A stretch of DNA of 64,000 nucleotides, from assembly GCF_018324205.1 (NCBI RefSeq), contig NZ_AP023356.1, positions 2,497,501 through 2,561,500 of the forward strand, given 5' to 3'. How positions within the stretch are numbered: position 1 is the first letter of the stretch; every line of letters begins with the position of its first letter. The DNA comes from Actinoplanes ianthinogenes (lineage in GTDB: Bacteria > Actinomycetota > Actinomycetes > Mycobacteriales > Micromonosporaceae). The translations under genes were made by a program, and so were the position numbers. Under the pieces are notes generated by a model. That model did not search any database, was not told the DNA's origin, and saw only the letters and a list, made by a program, of their open reading frames with translations. Below are positions 41,829 to 49,063 of this stretch, piece after piece.

Positions 41829-42251
41829 ATGGCACGACGGTGGCGGTTGTTCGCAGTGACCGCGGTGGCCGGTGTGGTCGTCGCCGCGGGCAAGTGGGCC
41901 ACCGGCTCGATCGGCGCCGCCGCGGTCCTGCTGGTGTTCTTCCTGGTCCTGGCGGTGGCGACGTCACCGCTGGTCTTCCCGCGCCCGGTCACCGCCGCCG
42001 CGACGCGTGCCGACAGCCGCCCGGTGGTCTACTGGCGACCCGGTTGTCCGTATTGTGTGCGCCTGCGGACCGTCCTCGGCCCCCGCGCGGACCAGGTCCA
42101 GTGGGTCGACATCTGGCAGGATCCCGAGGCCGCGGCGATCGTCCGGGGTTTCGCCGACGGCAACGAGACCGTGCCGACGGTGGTCATCGACGGGGAGGGC
42201 TTCGTCAATCCGAGCCCACGCTGGCTGAAGGAAAAACTCCAACCCGCTTGA
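41829..42251 (+). CDS. Membrane-anchored glutaredoxin-like protein
   Basis: A 140-residue protein with one or two N-terminal membrane helices (residues about 7-50) and a glutaredoxin domain: [20 protein letters not shown] with the redox motif CPYC, then [10 protein letters not shown] (cis-Pro) and a C-terminal helix. It would reduce or isomerise disulfides at the membrane, with the orientation unclear. ATG 41829 is the first reasonable start; no strong ribosome site is present. Confidence 0.85.
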   Translation: MARRWRLFAVTAVAGVVVAAGKWATGSIGAAAVLLVFFLVLAVATSPLVFPRPVTAAATRADSRPVVYWRPGCPYCVRLRTVLGPRADQVQWVDIWQDPEAAAIVRGFADGNETVPTVVIDGEGFVNPSPRWLKEKLQPA

Positions 42252-42335
42252 CGGTACGACCTGAGCGTCCCGCCCACTGTTCCGCCGGGCCGTCGTGGCC
42301 CGCCGTCGCGTGCCGCCCGTTTGTTCGCCGCAGGC

Positions 42336-42854
42336 TCAGGCGGCCAGGCCGGCCAGCCCGCGCGATCGCTGCCGATGCACCGCGCGCACGTGGGTCCAGC
42401 GCAGGAACCGGTCGAACATCTCGCTCGGCGGCCGCCGCGGCAGGTCGACCACGGCCTGCTCCAGGTGCCCGGACATGTACAGCGCCAGCGACACCCGGTC
42501 CGACTCGGCCGCCAGGATCACCCGGGCCGGCTCGCACGGCCACGCGCACCCGCACGACCGGCACTTCCACGAGGGGCGTTCCCAGGTGTGCTCGACCCGG
42601 CCGTCGTGGCCCTCGTCATCCCGCTCCTCCTCGCCCAGGTGCAGGCTCCGGGTGACCGCCGGCGGCGGAATGGTCGCCGCGTCCGGGCACGGGTACCAGC
42701 CGCAGCCGCAGGAACATCGTTTCCGCCATGGCGCCCACCAGGTCCGTACCGGTTCGTGTCGCACCTTCATCGCCTCCCGGCGCTCCCGGCGCTGCTGTCG
42801 CCGGCTGATGCTCAGTTGTACGTATCCGGCGAGCCCCGGTTCGAGGTCATCCAC
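42336..42854 (-). CDS. Cys-motif protein, fused relative of the 27-kb pair
   Basis: A 172-residue protein with two Cys groups: RKRCSCGCGWYPCPD near 44 and CRSCGCAWPCEPAR near 98, then a helical part ending in FDRFLRWTHV. The first half resembles the protein at 27388-27672 and the second half the one at 27140-27394, so this looks like both in one chain. It is unrelated to WhiB in spacing. Function unknown. An alternative start at residue 29 is possible. Confidence 0.6.
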   Translation of the reverse strand: MDDLEPGLAGYVQLSISRRQQRRERREAMKVRHEPVRTWWAPWRKRCSCGCGWYPCPDAATIPPPAVTRSLHLGEEERDDEGHDGRVEHTWERPSWKCRSCGCAWPCEPARVILAAESDRVSLALYMSGHLEQAVVDLPRRPPSEMFDRFLRWTHVRAVHRQRSRGLAGLAA

Positions 42855-42890
42855 AATTCGACGGGCCCTGATGTCGCAGATGCTGCCGCT

Positions 42891-44027
42891 TCAGGCCAGT
42901 GTGAGAAGTCGCTCCCGGGGGAAGCCGGCGTCGGTCAGGGCGCCGCAGTCGAGGCCGCGCAGCAGGTATCCGGCGAGCGCGCGGGCGGTGGCCGGCTCGT
43001 CCATGATCCCGCTGTCCTGCCGGTCCAGATAGCGGTGCAGCCGGGTGACGGCCGCGTCCCGTCCGTCGCGGAAGAACTGGTACGTCGCGGCGTAGCGGCT
43101 CGGCAGCTGCGCCGGATGCAGGTCCCAGCCCTGGTAGTAGCCGCGCTCCAGGGAGCGCCGGACCAGCCGGTGGTGCAGCTGCCAGGCGGCGTGCACCTCG
43201 GCGCGGGCACCGACCGGCAGGATGTTGGTGGAGCCGTCGCTGAGCCGGACGCCGGTCTGCGCGGCGGCCGCCTGCATCACCGCCTTGGCGTAGTCGGCGG
43301 CCGGGTGCTCCATCGACTGGTAGGCGGCGGCCACCCCGGCGGCGGCGCTGTAGTCGTACGTCCCGTAGTGCAGGCCGGTGCAGCGTCCGGCGGCCGCGGT
43401 GATCAGCCGGGCGACGGTCGCGGAGCCGTCCGCGGCGAGCACCGCCGAGGGCAGTTCGACCTGGATCTCGAAGGTCAGGAAGCCGGTGCTCAAGCCGTAC
43501 GCAAGCTCCAGTTTCTCGCAAACCGCGACCATCGCCGCGACCTGGTCGGTGCCGCTCACCTTGGGCAGAGTGATCGTGAATCGGTCCTGGAAGGACTCGA
43601 GGAAGAGGTCCAGGGTGCGCAGCGAGCGGCGCCGGGTCGCGGCCTCCAGCGACTTGATCCGCAGGCCGAGGAACGGTGGTCGCGGGCCGTCGCGGAGGAT
43701 CGCGGCGGCCTTGCGGACGGCGGCGTCCTCCTGGTCGTCGTCGCGGACGCCGTAACCGTCCTCGAAGTCGACCCGCAGGTCCTCGATCGGCTCCCGGGTC
43801 AGCTTGTCCCGCACGGCCGGGTCGGGCCACGGGAAGTCGTGCTCGTCCATCGCGGCGAGGGCGAGGGCGCCCCAGTCGCGGAACCCGTCGAGCCTGTCGG
43901 CGGGGACGTAGACGGTGTGCACGGGTTGCCGCCCGGCGCGCTCCCCCGGGTAACGGGCCCGGAGGAACGCGTCGTGGGCAGCGAGGCGCCCGTCGATCTC
44001 GGCATAGTCATGATCGGACAGGCGCAC
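42891..44027 (-). CDS. DUF6986-type aldolase/citrate-lyase-beta-like protein
   Basis: A 378-residue protein of the HpcH/HpaI aldolase or citrate-lyase-beta superfamily: FEDGYGVRDDDQEDAAVRKA near 89, LPKVSGTDQVAAM near 155 and FEIQVELPSAVL near 187 (metal-binding Glu), ending with a helical domain. Genes of this family sit beside malate synthase and allantoicase in many actinobacteria, suggesting a role in glyoxylate or ureidoglycolate use. The exact reaction is unknown. Confidence 0.75.
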   Translation of the reverse strand: MRLSDHDYAEIDGRLAAHDAFLRARYPGERAGRQPVHTVYVPADRLDGFRDWGALALAAMDEHDFPWPDPAVRDKLTREPIEDLRVDFEDGYGVRDDDQEDAAVRKAAAILRDGPRPPFLGLRIKSLEAATRRRSLRTLDLFLESFQDRFTITLPKVSGTDQVAAMVAVCEKLELAYGLSTGFLTFEIQVELPSAVLAADGSATVARLITAAAGRCTGLHYGTYDYSAAAGVAAAYQSMEHPAADYAKAVMQAAAAQTGVRLSDGSTNILPVGARAEVHAAWQLHHRLVRRSLERGYYQGWDLHPAQLPSRYAATYQFFRDGRDAAVTRLHRYLDRQDSGIMDEPATARALAGYLLRGLDCGALTDAGFPRERLLTLA

Positions 44028-44089
44028 GGGTTCGCTCCTCGGTTCTCGTCCCTGCCGGCGACCTCGCCGGCGCCGGCAGGGACGCGGTC

Positions 44090-45625
44090 TCAGTCGATCG
44101 CGTCGTAGGCCGCGGTGGTGAGGAAGTCGGCGAAGTCGTCGGCGAGGGCGACCCGCTCGAATAGCTTGCGGGCATCCTCGAAGCGACCGCCTTCACCGGC
44201 CGCCGCGGTGATTTTCGCCAGTTCCTCGTCCTCGATCCGGGCGACCAGCTCGGCGGTGATCGGGGTGCCGTCGGGCAGCTTGACCCCGTTGTGGATCCAC
44301 TGCCAGATCTGCGAGCGGGAGATCTCCGCGGTGGCGGCGTCCTCCATCAGGTTGTGGATCGCGACCGCGCCGTTCCCGCGCAGCCACGCCTCCAGGTACT
44401 GCAGCGCCACGTTGACGTTGTTGCGCAGGCCGGCCTCGGTCACCTGGGCGTCCAGCGCCGCGACGTCGAGCAGGTCACGGGCGTCGACGGCGACGTCGGG
44501 GCGCAGCTTGGACAGCTGGTTCGGCTTGTCGCCGAGCACCCGGTCGAAGATCGCCTGGCAGACCGGGACCAGGTCGGGGTGGGCCACCCAGGAGCCGTCG
44601 AAGCCGTCGCCGGCCTCGCGCTCCTTGTCCTCGTTCACCTTGGCCAGGGCGATCTCGTTGACCTGCGGGTCACGCCGGCTCGGGATGAACGCGGCCATGC
44701 CACCCATCGCGAACGCGCCGCGCCGGTGGCAGGTGGAGACCAGCAGCTCGGAGTAGGCGCGCATGAACGGCGCGGTCATCGTCACGGCGGCGCGGTCCGG
44801 CAGGATCATCCGCGGGTTGTCGCGGAAGTACTTGATGATGCTGAACAGGTAGTCCCAGCGGCCGGCGTTCAGGCCCGAGATGTGCGGGCGCAGCGCGTAG
44901 AGGATCTCCTCCATCTCGAACGCGGCCGGGATGGTCTCGATCAGCACGGTGGCGCGGATCGTGCCGACCGGGATGCCGAGCTGCTCCTGGGCGTACGTGA
45001 AGACGTCGTTCCAGAGCGCGGCTTCCTTGTGCGACTCCATCTTGGGCAGGTAGAAGTACGGCCCGGAACCGCGCTCGAGCAGCTCCTTGGCGTTGTGGAA
45101 GAAGTAGAGGCCGAAGTCGACCAGGGCACCGACGGCCGGCTCCCCGTCCACCGGCAGGTGCCGCTCGTCGAGGTGCCAGCCGCGCGGGCGCATCACGATG
45201 GTCGGGTACGGCCCACCGTTGAGCTCATACGTCTTCTTCTCGGTCTCCAGCGAGATGGTCCGCCGGATCGCGTCGTACAGGTTCTGCTGGCCGTCGACCA
45301 CATTGGACCAGTGCGGGGTGTTGGCGTCCTCCAGGTCGGCCAGCCACACCTTGGCGCCCGAGTTGAGCGCGTTGATGGTCATCTTGCGCTCGGTCGGGCC
45401 GGTGATCTCGACGCGGCGGTCCTGGAGGTCGGCGGGCGCCGGCGGGGCGGACCATTCGGCGGCGCGGATGTCGGCGGTCTCCGCCAGGAAGCCGAGGCTG
45501 GCTCCCGCGGCGATCTCGGCCCGCCGGGCGGCGCGCGCCTCAAGGAGCTCGTTCCGGCGCGGCCGGAACCGCCGGTTCAGATCGGCGACGAACGCCACAG
45601 CCTCATCGGACAGGATCTCGGTCAT
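44090..45625 (-). CDS. aceB: Malate synthase A
   Basis: This 511-residue enzyme joins glyoxylate and acetyl-CoA to malate. Visible segments are [20 protein letters not shown] with LEDANTP near 95, [14 protein letters not shown] (catalytic Arg) near 145, [20 protein letters not shown] near 250 (metal Glu) with [12 protein letters not shown], and a C-terminal Asp in the helical domain. It lies between a citrate-lyase-like gene and the purine-breakdown operon, so it can use glyoxylate from allantoin. No isocitrate lyase is present in the window. Confidence 0.95.
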   Translation of the reverse strand: MTEILSDEAVAFVADLNRRFRPRRNELLEARAARRAEIAAGASLGFLAETADIRAAEWSAPPAPADLQDRRVEITGPTERKMTINALNSGAKVWLADLEDANTPHWSNVVDGQQNLYDAIRRTISLETEKKTYELNGGPYPTIVMRPRGWHLDERHLPVDGEPAVGALVDFGLYFFHNAKELLERGSGPYFYLPKMESHKEAALWNDVFTYAQEQLGIPVGTIRATVLIETIPAAFEMEEILYALRPHISGLNAGRWDYLFSIIKYFRDNPRMILPDRAAVTMTAPFMRAYSELLVSTCHRRGAFAMGGMAAFIPSRRDPQVNEIALAKVNEDKEREAGDGFDGSWVAHPDLVPVCQAIFDRVLGDKPNQLSKLRPDVAVDARDLLDVAALDAQVTEAGLRNNVNVALQYLEAWLRGNGAVAIHNLMEDAATAEISRSQIWQWIHNGVKLPDGTPITAELVARIEDEELAKITAAAGEGGRFEDARKLFERVALADDFADFLTTAAYDAID

Positions 45626-45749
45626 CGTTGACGGCTCCTCTCGGTGTGGTTACTCCCGCGTAGCGTAGTGGTGGTCCCGGCCCGCGTCAGTGGCCAGGAG
45701 AGCCAAGAAGATCACACTTGATATGTGGTGGTTACGCGATGGACATCAA

Positions 45750-47105
45750 TCACTGACGCTCCGCTGCCATCAGCCGACGATGGGCCCGCCGCGCCGCCGC
45801 GGTCAACGTCTCCTCGTCGGCGTTGACCAACTCGCCGCGCTCGACCACCGGTCTGCCACCCACCAGCGACAGTCCGACCCGGGCCGGCGGGCCGAAGACC
45901 AGAGCGGCCACCTTGTCGTCGATCCCGTCGTGCCCGAGCCCGCCCAGGTCCCACATGACCAGGTCGGCCAGTTTGCCCACCTCGATCGACCCGAGGTCGT
46001 CCTGCCGGCCGAGGCAGCGGGCGCCGCCGATGGTGCCGAGCCGCAGCGCCTCCCGGGCGTCCATCGCCGCCGGCCCGCCGCGCTGGCGTGCCGTGTACAG
46101 CGCCTGGCGCAGCTCGGCGCCGAGGTGCGAGACCTCCTGCGACGCCGCGCCGTCGACGCCCAGCCCGACCGGGACACCGTGGTCGACCAGCTCACGCACC
46201 CGGGCCATGCCCGCGCCGAGCCGGGCGTTGGAACTCGGGCAGTGCGCCACCCCGGTCCCGGTGGCGCCGAGCTTGGCGATCGCCGAGTCGTCCAGGTGCA
46301 CGCCGTGCGCCAGCCACACGTCGTCGCCGAGCCAGCCGACCCGCTCCGCGTACTCGACCGGGGTGCAGTTGAACTGCTTGCGGCAGAACTCCTCCTCGTC
46401 GTCGGTCTCGGCGAGGTGGGTGTGCAATCGCACGCCACGCCGCCGGGCCAGCACCGCGGCCTCCTCCATCAGCCGGGTGGTGACCGAGAACGGCGAGCAG
46501 GGGGCGACCGCGATCTGGAGCATCGCGTCCGCCGACGGGTCGTGCCAGCGGTCGATCGCGGCCTCGGTGGCGGCGAGCGCCTCGTCGGTGTCCTCGACCA
46601 CGTGGTCCGGCGGGAGGCCGCCGTCCTTGCGGCTCAGGTCCATCGAGCCGCGGGTCGGGTGGAAGCGGACACCGATCGTGCGTGCGGCCTCGATCTCCGC
46701 CTCGAGGACGTCGCCGCCGTCGCGAGGGAAGACGTAGTGGTGGTCCATGCTGGTGGTGCAGCCGGAGAGGGCCAGCCAGCCCAGGCCGGCCCCGGCCGCG
46801 GCGCCGACGATCTCCGCGTCGAGACGGCCCCAGATCGGGTAGAGGGTGGTCAGCCAGCCGAACAGGGTCTCGTCCAGCGCCAGGCCCCTGGTCGCCCACT
46901 GGTACAGGTGGTGATGGGTGTTGACCAGCCCCGGCGTGACCAGATGGTGCTTCCCGTCGACCCGGGTTGCTTCTCCGGAGATGTCGGCTCTGCCGAGTCC
47001 GACCGCGGCGATCCGGCCGTCGTCGCCGACCACGACGTGGCCGTCGGCATACTCCCTGCCCTCCGCGTCGACAGTCGCGATCGTGGCGTTCTCGATGACG
47101 ATCAC
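45750..47105 (-). CDS. 8-oxoguanine/guanine deaminase-type amidohydrolase
   Basis: A 451-residue member of the ATZ/TRZ amidohydrolases: PGLVNTHHHLYQWATRG (His-x-His) near 55, HTHLAETDDEEEFC near 220, LAHGVHLDD near 255 and GLGVDGAASQ near 304 (Asp). It is most like 8-oxoguanine deaminase, which yields urate, the substrate of the uricase encoded just upstream. GTG 47105 overlaps the uricase stop by 4 bases and has GGAG upstream; GTG 47114 is an alternative. Substrate assignment is by family and context. Confidence 0.85.
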   Translation of the reverse strand: MIVIENATIATVDAEGREYADGHVVVGDDGRIAAVGLGRADISGEATRVDGKHHLVTPGLVNTHHHLYQWATRGLALDETLFGWLTTLYPIWGRLDAEIVGAAAGAGLGWLALSGCTTSMDHHYVFPRDGGDVLEAEIEAARTIGVRFHPTRGSMDLSRKDGGLPPDHVVEDTDEALAATEAAIDRWHDPSADAMLQIAVAPCSPFSVTTRLMEEAAVLARRRGVRLHTHLAETDDEEEFCRKQFNCTPVEYAERVGWLGDDVWLAHGVHLDDSAIAKLGATGTGVAHCPSSNARLGAGMARVRELVDHGVPVGLGVDGAASQEVSHLGAELRQALYTARQRGGPAAMDAREALRLGTIGGARCLGRQDDLGSIEVGKLADLVMWDLGGLGHDGIDDKVAALVFGPPARVGLSLVGGRPVVERGELVNADEETLTAAARRAHRRLMAAERQ

Positions 47106-47962
47106 AGGTACCACTCCGTCGTCGCCGGGGGCACGTCGTCGCGGGTCACGGTCCCCTCGATCAGTCCGTAGGGCCGATCGCCCGCGATGAACACCTCGTT
47201 CTCGTTCTCCAGGTTAAAGACGGAGAGATCGACCAGGTAGTGGTGCTTGTTCGGCAGCGTCAGCCGGATCTCGGCGATCTCCGGGCGGCCGGAGAGCACC
47301 AGGGTGCCCATCGACATCAGCGTCTGCTGCAACGAGAAGCTGTACGTGTTCACGAACGCGGTGGTCATCGCGTCCACGGCGCCCTGGAACGACTTGCCCC
47401 AGTCGGCCTCGTCGCTCAGATGCCGCCATTTCGCGTCCACCGCGGTGGCCAGGATCCGGTCGGTGGTCTCCGGCAGCGTGGTGTACCGATCCCGCACGAA
47501 ACCGTGGAACTCCGACGCCGTGGTGTTCATCAGCACCAGGCCGGTGATGCCGGAGACGACCTGGGTGGCGTCCCGGGTCACCGTGACCACGGTGGTGCGG
47601 GTGTGGTCGCCGCGTCTCTGGAACGAGTGCGGGCCGAGCCGGTCCCACCCGAAGGACTCCACACTCACCCGCGCCGAGTCGACCTGGCCCTGGGTGCGCA
47701 CGAAATGCCGGGCCAGGAGCAGGGCGAACTCCTCCGGCTCGCCGACGCCGTGCTGCTTGGCGAACGCGTACACGGTGTTCTTCATCGTGTCGGTCGGCAG
47801 CACGCCGGAGTTGTCGCCGGTCAGGTGGGTGGCCGACAGGTCGCCGGACAGGGCGATGCTGACGTTGAGGTCCACCAGGCCGTGCGTGTCACCGTCCCGG
47901 TGCACCCGGACCAGCCGGGTCTCCGCCTTGCCGTAACGATTCGGTCCGAGCACGATCGCCAA
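47102..47962 (-). CDS. pucL: Urate oxidase (uricase)
   Basis: This 286-residue cofactor-free enzyme oxidises urate to 5-hydroxyisourate. Family blocks are NRYGKAETRLVRVHRDGDTH near 8 (catalytic Lys), DNSGVLPTDTMKNTVYAFAK near 50 (Thr) and LPNKHHYLVDLSVFNLENEN near 240. The start is TTG 47962 with GGGAG upstream, 5 bases past the HIU hydrolase stop. The product would go to the HIU hydrolase and OHCU decarboxylase encoded before it. Confidence 0.93.
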   Translation of the reverse strand: MAIVLGPNRYGKAETRLVRVHRDGDTHGLVDLNVSIALSGDLSATHLTGDNSGVLPTDTMKNTVYAFAKQHGVGEPEEFALLLARHFVRTQGQVDSARVSVESFGWDRLGPHSFQRRGDHTRTTVVTVTRDATQVVSGITGLVLMNTTASEFHGFVRDRYTTLPETTDRILATAVDAKWRHLSDEADWGKSFQGAVDAMTTAFVNTYSFSLQQTLMSMGTLVLSGRPEIAEIRLTLPNKHHYLVDLSVFNLENENEVFIAGDRPYGLIEGTVTRDDVPPATTEWYL

Positions 47963-47967
47963 CGAGT

Positions 47968-48327
47968 TCAGCTCCCTCGATAGGTGGTGTAGCCGTACCG
48001 GCTGAGCAGCAGCGGCACGTGGTAATGACGCTCCGGGTCGTGGACGTGGAAGGCGACCGTGATCTCCGGGAAGAAACACTCCTTGCCGAGGTAGGGCTCG
48101 ACGTAGAAGAGCAGCCGGTAACCACCGGCCTGCCAGTCGCGGACCGGCACCTGATAACGCAGGCGGCCGTCGTCGTCGGTGCGGCCCTCGGCGATGGTCC
48201 GCCAGCCGTCCGCGTCGCGGCGCTCCAGCCGCACGTAGACGTCCCGGGCCGGATCGCCGGTGACGGTGTCCAGGATGTGTGTGGAGATCCGCGCGTGGAA
48301 CTCGGCGGTGGTGCCGTCAGAGGGCAT
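47968..48327 (-). CDS. uraH: 5-Hydroxyisourate hydrolase
   Basis: A 119-residue transthyretin-like protein with all family signatures: ISTHILDTVTGDPARDV near 14 (His), GRLRYQVP near 53 (Arg), FHVHDPERHYHVPLLLSRYG near 92 (His), and the C-terminal YRGS. It converts 5-hydroxyisourate to OHCU. It overlaps the OHCU decarboxylase stop by 11 bases. Confidence 0.95.
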   Translation of the reverse strand: MPSDGTTAEFHARISTHILDTVTGDPARDVYVRLERRDADGWRTIAEGRTDDDGRLRYQVPVRDWQAGGYRLLFYVEPYLGKECFFPEITVAFHVHDPERHYHVPLLLSRYGYTTYRGS

Positions 48328-48868
48328 CGAGCACCCGCTCCAGCCGCAGCCCGGCGATCTTGCGAAGCTCGTCGGCGACGATCGCCCGCTCGGTGGCCTC
48401 GTCGTTGCCCAGCCGCTCGCGCGCGGCCGCCAGGATCTCGGCCTGGCTGCGGCCGCTCGCGAAGATCAGGAACACGTGGCCGAACCGCTCCTCATACTCC
48501 CGGTTGGCCTCGATCAGCGCGGCCCGTGTCGCGTCGTCGGCGCTGCGCGCCGCGGCCGACTGCTCGGCGCGGGACCAGGCCGCCTCCCGCGAGGCACCGG
48601 CCGCGCGCTCCCCGATCCGCGGGTGCGCGGACAGGCCCTGCACCACCTCGTCCCAGGTCAGCGCGCGGGACGCGGCGTCGGCCGCGGCGACGACGGCGGC
48701 CCGGTCGGGGAACGGCCGCTTGGCGGCGATCCCGGCGCCCCAGGCCGGCACGGCCAGGCAGGCGAGCAACTGCTCCCGCAGGCGCTCGGCCGGCAGCGCG
48801 TTGAACGCGTCCACCGCGCCGGTCGCGCCACCGGCCGTGCTCGGTGACTCGCTCGCGAGCTCGCTCAT
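48317..48868 (-). CDS. uraD: OHCU decarboxylase
   Basis: A 183-residue helical enzyme that gives S-allantoin. Segments are FNALPAERLREQLLACLAVP near 22, LTWDEVVQGLSAHPRIGERA near 70 (catalytic His), EYEERFGHVFLIFASGRSQA near 120 and the C-terminal ELRKIAGLRLERVL. ATG 48868 has GAGGGGGTGAGG upstream. It is the first gene of the uraD-uraH-pucL-deaminase operon, divergent from hrpB. Confidence 0.93.
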   Translation of the reverse strand: MSELASESPSTAGGATGAVDAFNALPAERLREQLLACLAVPAWGAGIAAKRPFPDRAAVVAAADAASRALTWDEVVQGLSAHPRIGERAAGASREAAWSRAEQSAAARSADDATRAALIEANREYEERFGHVFLIFASGRSQAEILAAARERLGNDEATERAIVADELRKIAGLRLERVLDAL

Positions 48869-48993
48869 CGCCTCACCCCCTCTTCGATGTCGATCAGTCA
48901 AGCAGGCGGACTTCGCCCCGTGCACCGGCGGTGCGAAGAATTAACAGGGCCACCCTGCCACGAACCTCTGACGGAAACACGGCCGATCGGCGA

Positions 48994-49024
48994 GCCTGTG
49001 GACAACCGCCGGCTGTCCACAGGC
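48994..49024. promoter_or_regulatory. Inverted repeat between uraD and hrpB
   Basis: Perfect 11-bp arms GCCTGTGGACA and TGTCCACAGGC with a 9-base spacer in the divergent gap. Each arm contains the DnaA-box core TGTCCACA. It could be a regulatory site for either operon or a hairpin in the hrpB leader. Confidence 0.4.
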
Positions 49025-49063
49025 GTGGAGGAAGTTGTCGGTGGGATCGGCAAGACTGAGCGC

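Noticed and set aside
42336..42854. WhiB-type iron-sulfur regulator
   Set aside because: The Cys spacing and absence of the G-[VI]-W-G-G turn do not fit WhiB; it matches the small CxxCGxPWPC proteins instead.
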